Positions 8,469 through 15,133 of a stretch of DNA of 36,418 bases are shown here, in pieces. The notes below the pieces were generated by a model, which saw nothing but the letters and a program-made list of their open reading frames with translations, ran no database searches and was not told the origin of the DNA. A program made the position numbers and the translations under genes. This DNA is from an uncultured Methanobrevibacter sp. (GTDB lineage: Archaea > Methanobacteriota > Methanobacteria > Methanobacteriales > Methanobacteriaceae), in the NCBI GenBank assembly GCA_900320515.1, contig ONSJ01000017.1:1-36418 (forward strand), given 5' to 3'. Numbering within the stretch: the stretch's first letter is position 1; each line of letters opens with the position of its first letter.

Positions 8469-8720
8469 ATGAATTTAAGACAGAGAGCTGAAAGAAGAGT
8501 GGATGCAAAAATCGAATTTCAAGAAAATCTATATAAATATATTATTGTAAATGTAATAATAGCAATTATTTGCCTGTTATTCATGAAAAGTTTTTGGCTA
8601 TTGTTCATTGTAATGTTTTTCTGGGGATTTGATGTCTTGGATAAGTTTTTCAAAGCCTATTCCATTAAAGACCATCGTGAAAAAATGATAGAAAAGGAAC
8701 TTTCAAAAATGGGTGAATAA
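8469..8720 (+). CDS. 2TM-domain membrane protein, copy 1
   Basis: 83 residues: a charged amphipathic start (NLRQRAERRVDAKIEFQENL), two membrane helices separated by a tight turn around MKSFW, then FWGFDVLDKFFKAY and a basic/acidic tail. This is the 2TM-domain pattern (PF13239-like: A-R-V-x-K-x-x-F, Y-x-x-V-N, W-G-x-x-V). A longer frame from 8394 exists, but ATG 8469 has the ribosome binding site AGGTGAAAA. It is paralogous to the next gene and is the first gene of a four-gene operon with a LytTR regulator, where such proteins are usually seen in Firmicutes. It is probably a membrane modulator of the regulator. Confidence 0.75.
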   Translation: MNLRQRAERRVDAKIEFQENLYKYIIVNVIIAIICLLFMKSFWLLFIVMFFWGFDVLDKFFKAYSIKDHREKMIEKELSKMGE

Positions 8721-8721
8721 G

Positions 8722-8994
8722 ATGTCTGATAATTTATACAAGATAGCTGAGGATAGAGTGGAGAAAAAAATTAAATTCTATAAGAATTTACAAGCATATA
8801 TTATAGTAAATGCATTTTTGGCAGTTATTAATTGGTTTTTCTCACCGGAATTCTGGTGGGTATTGTTCCCAGTATTTTTCTGGGGAATAGGTGTTTTTAA
8901 AGACTTTTTAATGGCATTTGTATTTGTCGATCGGTTCAGTGAGGATTACAGAGAACGCAAAATCAAAGAGGAAATGGAAAAATTGAAGGCATAA
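8722..8994 (+). CDS. 2TM-domain membrane protein, copy 2
   Basis: 90 residues. It has the same layout as copy 1: IAEDRVEKKIKFYKNLQAYI, two membrane helices around FSPEFWWVLFPVFFWGIGVF, and a charged tail ending in EEMEKLKA. ATG 8722 lies one base after the previous stop, with GGTGA (8712-8716) inside the preceding gene as ribosome binding site, so the two are translated together. The pair looks like an old tandem duplication. As with copy 1, a role in sensing or holding the LytTR regulator is inferred from context. Confidence 0.75.
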   Translation: MSDNLYKIAEDRVEKKIKFYKNLQAYIIVNAFLAVINWFFSPEFWWVLFPVFFWGIGVFKDFLMAFVFVDRFSEDYRERKIKEEMEKLKA

Positions 8995-8997
8995 ATT

Positions 8998-9438
8998 ATG
9001 AAGGTAAATCTATTTGTTTCAAGAGATATTGAGGAGCCCCATGCAGATATTCATACGAATGAGCTAACGGATAATGTTACAAAAGCGATATCCATTTTAG
9101 AAAGTGATGAATCATCTGATATGGTTGCCGTAAAGAAAGGATCTGACATTGCACTTCTGCAGATGGATGAAATATTCATGTTCAGGGTTGAAGACAAGCA
9201 GGTTAAGGTGTACACTGAAAATAATGAGTATCTAATTAAAAAACCGTTATATCATGTTGAAGAGACTTTAAGCAGCGATTTTGTCAGAATCTCTAAAACG
9301 ACTATCGTTAATCTTAAAAGGATTGAGCGTGTTGCCCCTTCACTTAAGGGAATGATGTTCATTGAGCTGAAAAACGGTTTAAAGGACAATATCTCAAGAA
9401 AATATTTGCCTGACTTCAAACAGGCTTTGGATTTATAG
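8998..9438 (+). CDS. LytTR-family DNA-binding regulator
   Basis: 146 residues without a receiver domain. Residues ~48-146 form a LytTR DNA-binding domain: an ALLQMDEIFMFRVEDKQVKVYT start, then FVRISKTTIVNLKRIERV, a G-rich turn and the closing NGLKDNISRKYLPDFKQAL, all typical family positions. The first ~45 residues are a short unassigned N-terminal region. LytTR proteins are widespread in Firmicutes and uncommon in archaea. Stand-alone LytTR regulators next to a small membrane protein form the LytTR regulatory systems of streptococci, where the membrane partner inhibits the regulator. The start lies 3 bases after the preceding stop. Confidence 0.85.
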   Translation: MKVNLFVSRDIEEPHADIHTNELTDNVTKAISILESDESSDMVAVKKGSDIALLQMDEIFMFRVEDKQVKVYTENNEYLIKKPLYHVEETLSSDFVRISKTTIVNLKRIERVAPSLKGMMFIELKNGLKDNISRKYLPDFKQALDL

Positions 9439-9446
9439 GTGATAAT

Positions 9447-9872
9447 ATGAAAGTGGATTTGATTAAAAGATTGGCAATGGGCGCTTTTGTAGGATGCTTT
9501 ATTGTAATGCTTGTGATGGTTATCATGTCTTTGGAAAGAGGCCCTCAAAATATTCAATTTGATGGTATGACAATTATAAATGCATTTTTAGGATCAATTG
9601 TTGTCGGTTGGGGATTTTCCCTGACAGGATTGATTTATGAAATGGAAGATATTGCATTTCCTCTTCAGATTGCATTTCAAATGGGTATAGGAATGGCGAT
9701 TCTGTTTGCAGTTGCCGTTTATCTTCAGTGGATGCCGGTTAACTTGGGAATCGGAATAATCATTGAATGGATAATCATAGCATGCATATTTGCGGCTGTT
9801 TCATGGTGCGGCTTTTATATCTATTATTATCTTGTCGCACGTGACTTGAATAAAAAAATAGTGAATAAGTAA
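9447..9872 (+). CDS. DUF3021-family membrane protein
   Basis: 141 residues with four membrane helices (~8-30, 45-67, 75-98, 105-130) and a short basic tail (VARDLNKKIVNK). The length, helix layout and the GSIVVGWGFSLTGLIYEMED segment between helices 2 and 3 fit DUF3021, which nearly always sits next to a LytTR regulator in Firmicutes. AGGTGATA lies just before the ATG and the spacing from the regulator gene is 8 bases. By analogy with BrsM/HdrM-like partners it may hold the regulator inactive until a membrane signal appears; this is inference. Confidence 0.75.
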   Translation: MKVDLIKRLAMGAFVGCFIVMLVMVIMSLERGPQNIQFDGMTIINAFLGSIVVGWGFSLTGLIYEMEDIAFPLQIAFQMGIGMAILFAVAVYLQWMPVNLGIGIIIEWIIIACIFAAVSWCGFYIYYYLVARDLNKKIVNK

Positions 9873-9890
9873 ATAGCTTGGCTATTTACT
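9868..9890. terminator. Bidirectional hairpin terminator between convergent genes
   Basis: Perfect 10-bp stem (AGTAAATAGC / GCTATTTACT) with a 3-base loop. It covers the stop codons of both the DUF3021 gene (TAA 9870-9872) and the convergent adhesin gene (stop at 9886-9888). Confidence 0.7.
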
Positions 9891-11484
9891 CTAATCTTTT
9901 GTTTCTTTTGTATCCTATGGCTAATAAAATCAATACTATTGCGGTAAGTGCAATCAGATAGGGAATATTTGAACTAATCTGTTTTGCTACTGAGCCTCCG
10001 GTTTCATTTAGCTCATAGGCTTTTTTGTCTTCACCATGTGATGTGGAGTTTCCAAGAGTCAATTGGTTGTTTGAAGTGGTGACAGTTGTTTTGGACTCGG
10101 TTTTTGAAGGAGGATTATTTGCCTTTTCATTTTTAGTATCTGCATTTGATTTAACTATATTTTCTGGTTTTGCGGTTTTATAATCATTTGAAACTTTATT
10201 TGCATTGCTATTGCTTCTTTGACCGTTATTTGCATTAGGACTTTTAAACTGTTCCTTAAGATTATTAAGTGAGTTTTCAGGGAAATATCCTTTAAGCAAA
10301 TCGCTGTATTTGTCCAATAGATTCAGATTCAATCTTTCAAACAAATTAGATTTAATGGTTCTGGAAACTTTGCTTCTGGGAGTTATGCCGTCCGGATCGA
10401 TTGTGGATGAATCGTTAGGGTTTTCATCTCCCCAGTCATTATCGTCAAACTGTGTGTAGAGATTATATGCATACTCTCTTTCCCAATGGATATAAATTTC
10501 CTTGCCGTATGGTGAGGAGTTATTGGTTATCAGATTATTGTGGACATTCATGACTGTTTTGGTATCATACATCGGATTTTGAATGTAAAATGAACCTCCG
10601 GTTTCACCACCATTATTGTTCGCAATGATTGAGTCCTGAAGGTTGATGTTTCCCGAAACCATCACTGCCCCACCGTTGGTTCCTGCAGTATTGTTCATGA
10701 AAATACATCTTTCAATATTGGACTCGCCAGACCAGCTGTAATAGGCTCCGCCCCATTCATCCGCATGATTGAACATGAAAATGCAATCCTGAACATTGCC
10801 ATATCCAAAAACACTCACCCTTATTGCACCACCGTCACGGCAGGCGGAGTTATTGATAAAGACACAATTGTAAATGTCGGAATTGGCATAACATGTTGTA
10901 ACTGCTCCGCCATCATGATCTGCATGGTTATTGATAAATAAGGAATTATTTACATAAAGATATGCCTTATTCTCTTTAGTTCCATAGTTTGATATTGCTC
11001 CGGCATTTGTATCGCTTAAAGCGGTGTTGTTTGCAAAAATACATTCATCCACATAAACATTTCCGGTCTTTATTGAGATGGCTCCTCCAAAATCATGTGT
11101 CAATCCGTTTATGAATGTAATATTTTTAAATGTCACATGTACATCCGGATTGCCTATAAGAAAGATGCTGGATTTTTTTTCACCATCTATAATTATGTTT
11201 CGGGCGTTTCCGTTGCCCTGGAGGGTGAGATTTTTATCAATTGTGATATTGTGAATCTTGTATGTTCCAGGATCAATCAGGAGTTCATCACCGTTTTTCG
11301 CAGAATCTATTTCATTTTTTAAATCTGTTGACTTGTCGGTAAGGTCTGCTTGCTCAATATGTGCAATCCTATCGGGATTTGCCGAATCCGCCTTTTGGGT
11401 TACATTTTCACTGGCTGATATCAGGGGTATTGAAATCAAAATCAAAAACATGATAGTAAAAATGAACATATGGTTTCTTTTTAT
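9886..11484 (-). CDS. Adhesin-like beta-helix protein with C-terminal membrane anchor; possible ATA start
   Basis: About 530 residues: signal peptide, a beta-helix of Chlamydia-PMP-like repeats (GGAI and FxNN motifs, e.g. DHDGGAVTTCYANSD), a DDNDWGDENP helix-end motif, a long Asn/Ser/Lys-rich spacer, a membrane helix (IPYLIALTAIVLILLAIGY) and a KRNKRLE tail. The first standard start is ATG 11469, but it lies ~20 bases from the ribosome binding site and gives a signal peptide with no positive charge. ATA at 11484-11482 sits 6-7 bases after AAAGGAGGTG and would give (M)KRNHMFIFTIMF, a normal signal peptide. Frame upstream: TGA at 11505-11503. So either an ATA start or a damaged ATG. It is convergent with the LytTR operon. 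Confidence 0.8.
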   Translation of the reverse strand: MKRNHMFIFTIMFLILISIPLISASENVTQKADSANPDRIAHIEQADLTDKSTDLKNEIDSAKNGDELLIDPGTYKIHNITIDKNLTLQGNGNARNIIIDGEKKSSIFLIGNPDVHVTFKNITFINGLTHDFGGAISIKTGNVYVDECIFANNTALSDTNAGAISNYGTKENKAYLYVNNSLFINNHADHDGGAVTTCYANSDIYNCVFINNSACRDGGAIRVSVFGYGNVQDCIFMFNHADEWGGAYYSWSGESNIERCIFMNNTAGTNGGAVMVSGNINLQDSIIANNNGGETGGSFYIQNPMYDTKTVMNVHNNLITNNSSPYGKEIYIHWEREYAYNLYTQFDDNDWGDENPNDSSTIDPDGITPRSKVSRTIKSNLFERLNLNLLDKYSDLLKGYFPENSLNNLKEQFKSPNANNGQRSNSNANKVSNDYKTAKPENIVKSNADTKNEKANNPPSKTESKTTVTTSNNQLTLGNSTSHGEDKKAYELNETGGSVAKQISSNIPYLIALTAIVLILLAIGYKRNKRLE

Positions 11485-12024
11485 GTTTTCACCTCCTTTA
11501 TTTCAATTCGTTAATTAATAGAATTTATATATCTTATTAATATATAATTTTTTTCGCATCGTATTTATTTTTATATTCAATTAATATGATTATTTATTTA
11601 ATTATTTTCAATTATAAAATATATATTATTTAATATTATTCAATAATAGATTTAATTTATTGGATTTTTTAATAAAATTTATCCTATTTTTTTTATATTA
11701 TCGAAGTGAAATTAAATTCATTTATAAAATAATGATGTTAATTCATTTGTTTTTTATTAATTTATTTCAATTTAGTTAATTTTTTATTATACAAATTTTT
11801 AAAGATTTTTGCATTGTTTTAACTTGTTATATTATATTAAATTATAAAATAATACTTTTAATATTTTTTTAAATTTATCGATGAATAATAATATTTATAT
11901 TAAATGTCGATAATAAATAATAACACTAATATGGATAATAAGTTAATCAATCATCGATTTCGTTTATTTTTAACTATCAATATTAGTGAAAAAATTTTAT
12001 AAATTAATTAGGGAGAGAAAAATC
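11485..12024. promoter_or_regulatory. AT-rich divergent intergenic region between two adhesin genes
   Basis: About 540 bases, extremely AT-rich, with no convincing gene. It holds the ribosome binding site of the minus-strand adhesin (AAAGGAGGTG, about 11490-11499) and the promoter region of the plus-strand adhesin. Several TATA-like runs occur, so no single box can be chosen. A 9-bp inverted repeat (CACTAATAT at 11924-11932, ATATTAGTG at 11980-11988) lies in the last 100 bases. A 23-codon open frame from ATG 11931 to TAA 12002 begins MDNK, like the real gene at 12025, but has no ribosome binding site. Confidence 0.4.
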
Positions 12025-15015
12025 ATGGATAATAAAAAGATTTTAGTATCTTTTCTTTTGGTTGTTTTGATTGCATTATCTGTGGCTTCAGTTTCTGCTG
12101 AAGATGCAACTGATGCTGTTGCAGTTTCACAAGACACAGACGACACTATTGAAGTGACTGATGATGCAGATGTTATTTCAGCACAAAACTATCAGCCTGC
12201 TGCTAATACATCCGAGGCAGTGCAAAATGCAATTAATTCAGCTACAAACTCTGGAGATACAGTAGATTTAAGTAATTACGCTGAATATGATTTCGGCAAT
12301 AGTTCTGTAACTATCGCCAATTCCAACATTGTTTTAAAAGGTGATGGAAATACCATTATCAAAGGTCACGGCGCTAACGCTCAAGGTAAAGGAAATGCAT
12401 TAATTATGATTTCCGCTTCAAATGTCACCATACAGGGAATCAAGTTCATTGACACACACCCAAAGAATAATTTCACTTATGGTGGAACTGTCTATGGTGC
12501 TGCAGTGCAGTTCCAGAGTGCAAATGGAGGATTATTGTCTGATTGTGCTTTTAATAATTTCAATAGTGCAGCAATTGTTCAAAGGTCAACCGGTGTTGTT
12601 CTTGAAAACAACATTATTACAGGCGGATATACTACTCTTATTGCTAACGACCCTACTGTAAATACTGAAACCGGTTCCAAATCATTCAACATTTACGGAC
12701 AATCCAGTGGAATCACTGTTAGGGGCAATACCTTTGAAGGTCAGCTTCTTGACGGTGTATCCATTGCACAAGGTAGTGGTGCAAACATTGTGGAAAACAA
12801 TGTTTTCATCGGCAACACTTATGGTATCTACTTCGGTGGAGACGCTACCAAAAAATCTGTAATCAGAAACAACACCTTCCGTAACTGCGGTTACTTCAAA
12901 GAAGGAGAAGTTGAATGGAAAGAATTACCTATAATCAGTATTCAAAAGGCTTCCAATGATATTTCAATCGTAGACAATAAATTTGAAGTAGTCAATGACA
13001 CTATAGCTATTGCTGCTGAACAAGGTAATGAAGCTCACGGTTTCCCATCCTCATTAGGTAACATTAATGTAACCGGCAACAATGTAACTAAATATGTCGA
13101 AGATGTCAACGAATCCAGTGTTGTTCTGTTCCACATCTTAGTGAGAAATGACAACAAACTGCACATTTTTGCTCCTGTAAAAATTGAAGGAAATACATTA
13201 TTATCCGGAATGGACGGATATCAAGTTGAAATTAAAGATTTAGGAGCTATTGTTTTAAGAGGAGATGAAGTCACTTTTGAAAATATCAATACATATTTCC
13301 CTACAGCAAACACTGCCGCTGCAGTTCAAGCTGCTGCTGATGCTGCTGTAAATCCTGGAGATGTTGTTGATTTAGCTAATTTTGAAACTTATGACTTTGG
13401 AAATGAAACCATATTTATCAGAAACAGTAATATTATCATTAAAGGTAAAACATTCGCTGATAAAAATGGAGTCTTCCAACACTACACCACCATCAAAGGT
13501 CACGGCGCTAATAGTGCAGGTAAAGGAAATGCTATCTTTGAAATCAGCGGTTCCAATGTAACAGTTCGTGAATTCGACTTTTATGACACACATCCAAAAA
13601 ACAATTACACCTATAATGGAACCGTCTATGGTGCTGCTACAAGATTTGCAAGTGTAACTGGCGGATTATTGACCAGTTGCAGATTCTATGATTTCAACAG
13701 TGCAGCAATTGTTCAAAGATCAACTGGAGTTGTTCTTGAAAACAACAATATTATAGGCGGATATACTACTCTCATTGCTAACGATCCTACTGTAAATGTA
13801 GAAACCGGTTCCAAATCATTCAACATTTACGGACAATCTAACCATATTACCGTTAGAGGCAATACATTCCAAGGTAAGATTCTTGACGGTGTATCCATTG
13901 CACAGGGCAGCGGTTCAAACATTGTAGAAAACAATGTTTTCATCGGTAACACTTATTCTATGTACTTCGGTGGAGATGCTACCAAAAATTCCATTATCAG
14001 AAACAACACCTTCCGTAACTGCGGTTACTTCAAAGAAGGAGATGTTGAATGGAAATTATTACCTATAATCAGTATTCAAAAGGCTTCCAATGATATTTCA
14101 ATCGTGGACAATAAATTTGAGGTACTTAACAATACCATTGCTATTGCTGCTGAACAAGGTAACGAAGCTCACGGTTTCCCATCCTCATTAGGTAATATCA
14201 ATGTAACCGGTAACGTCATCAAAAAAGATGCTGATGTTTCTAACGTAACATTATTCCATGTCTTAATTAGAGACGGTGACAAATTAAATACCTTCGCTCC
14301 TTTAGTTGTTAAGGATAACACTTTAGATGGTGCAACAGGTTTCATTGTAGAAACCATGTCCGGTAATGTTTTAATCAATGCTAATGAAGCGGTGATTCAA
14401 CCTACCATATCTGCTGACACAACTATTGAAACTGCAGACGTGAATTATACTGTTGGCGAGTCAGGAACTTTAACAATTGCATTAAAAGATGCTAAAGGAA
14501 ACGGTTTAGCTAATAAAACTTTATCTGTTTTCATTAATGGTGAAACTAAAAATCTCATCACCAATGCTAACGGTAGCGCTACATTAAATGTTACATTTGA
14601 TAATGCAAATACTTACTACGCTACCATTTTCTTCATGGGTGATGATGACTTTAAAGCATCAACTGGTAGTGCAAAAATTACCGTAAATGCAAAACCTGCT
14701 CCTGCTCCAACTCCTGCTCCTGTTCCTGCAGCTAAAAAAGTAACCACCCTTACTGCTAAAAAAGCTACATTAAAAGTTAAAAAAGCTAAAAAGATTAAAG
14801 TTACTTTAAAATCCAGTGGAAAAGCAGTCGCTGGTAAAGTTATAACTATTAAAGTAAATAAGAAAACTTTCAAAGCTAAAACAAACAAAAAAGGTGTAGC
14901 TACAATTAAAGTGAAAATCACCAAAAAAGGTAAATTCACTGCAACAGTTAAATTTGCCGGTGACAGTGCTTATAAGGCAGTAACTAAAAAGGTAAAATAC
15001 ACTGTTAAAAAATAG
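12025..15015 (+). CDS. Adhesin-like protein with duplicated beta-helix and Lys-rich C-terminal Ig-like domain
   Basis: 996 residues. The signal peptide is MDNKKILVSFLLVVLIALSV...ASA. Two consecutive ~370-residue beta-helix units follow (nucleotides ~12190-13290 and ~13291-14400), then an Ig-like domain, a Pro/Ala linker (KPAPAPTPAPVP) and a very Lys-rich Ig-like C-terminal domain ending KVKYTVKK, with no membrane helix. Start: ATG 12025 with AGGGAGAG upstream; the longer frame from GTG 11986 lacks a ribosome binding site and would hide the signal peptide. Codon choice differs from neighbouring adhesins, with many AAC, TTC, TAC, ACC and GCT codons (e.g. 12865-12900), which suggests high expression. 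The cationic end may bind the wall by charge. It may be a dominant surface protein. Confidence 0.85.
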   Translation: MDNKKILVSFLLVVLIALSVASVSAEDATDAVAVSQDTDDTIEVTDDADVISAQNYQPAANTSEAVQNAINSATNSGDTVDLSNYAEYDFGNSSVTIANSNIVLKGDGNTIIKGHGANAQGKGNALIMISASNVTIQGIKFIDTHPKNNFTYGGTVYGAAVQFQSANGGLLSDCAFNNFNSAAIVQRSTGVVLENNIITGGYTTLIANDPTVNTETGSKSFNIYGQSSGITVRGNTFEGQLLDGVSIAQGSGANIVENNVFIGNTYGIYFGGDATKKSVIRNNTFRNCGYFKEGEVEWKELPIISIQKASNDISIVDNKFEVVNDTIAIAAEQGNEAHGFPSSLGNINVTGNNVTKYVEDVNESSVVLFHILVRNDNKLHIFAPVKIEGNTLLSGMDGYQVEIKDLGAIVLRGDEVTFENINTYFPTANTAAAVQAAADAAVNPGDVVDLANFETYDFGNETIFIRNSNIIIKGKTFADKNGVFQHYTTIKGHGANSAGKGNAIFEISGSNVTVREFDFYDTHPKNNYTYNGTVYGAATRFASVTGGLLTSCRFYDFNSAAIVQRSTGVVLENNNIIGGYTTLIANDPTVNVETGSKSFNIYGQSNHITVRGNTFQGKILDGVSIAQGSGSNIVENNVFIGNTYSMYFGGDATKNSIIRNNTFRNCGYFKEGDVEWKLLPIISIQKASNDISIVDNKFEVLNNTIAIAAEQGNEAHGFPSSLGNINVTGNVIKKDADVSNVTLFHVLIRDGDKLNTFAPLVVKDNTLDGATGFIVETMSGNVLINANEAVIQPTISADTTIETADVNYTVGESGTLTIALKDAKGNGLANKTLSVFINGETKNLITNANGSATLNVTFDNANTYYATIFFMGDDDFKASTGSAKITVNAKPAPAPTPAPVPAAKKVTTLTAKKATLKVKKAKKIKVTLKSSGKAVAGKVITIKVNKKTFKAKTNKKGVATIKVKITKKGKFTATVKFAGDSAYKAVTKKVKYTVKK
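12190..14400 (+). repeat. Intragenic tandem duplication of a ~370-residue beta-helix unit
   Basis: The two units share long near-identical DNA stretches. The segment around 12590-12710 matches 13724-13844 at an offset of 1134 bases, while the unit starts (12217 and 13321) are offset by 1104. The 30-base difference is one 10-codon insertion in unit 2 (KTFADKNGVF, near 13445-13480). Identity is highest in the middle of each unit and lower at the edges. Confidence 0.85.
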
Positions 15016-15017
15016 AT

Positions 15018-15058
15018 AAGTAATAATTAATTATTACTTCTCTTTTTTCTTTTTTTTA
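15018..15058 (+). terminator. Hairpin plus T-rich terminator
   Basis: Perfect inverted repeat with 11-base arms (AAGTAATAATT, 15018-15028; AATTATTACTT, 15029-15039) directly after the adhesin stop, followed by CTCTTTTTTCTTTTTTTT. Confidence 0.75.
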
Positions 15059-15133
15059 TAATTTAATTATTTAATATTGATATATTTTAGTTATTTTTTT
15101 TTTTGATTTAATTGGATTTAAGGGGTGATTAAA

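Noticed and set aside
9252..9557. 101-codon minus-strand frame across the LytTR and DUF3021 genes
   Set aside because: Shadow of two well-supported plus-strand genes with clear ribosome binding sites.
11931..12002. 23-codon upstream frame beginning MDNK before the large adhesin
   Set aside because: No ribosome binding site and no further similarity to the real N terminus; kept only as a note in the intergenic feature.
14616..14939. 107-codon hydrophobic minus-strand frame
   Set aside because: Antisense of the Lys-rich Ig-like domain: Lys AAA reads as Phe TTT, giving false membrane-like peptides.
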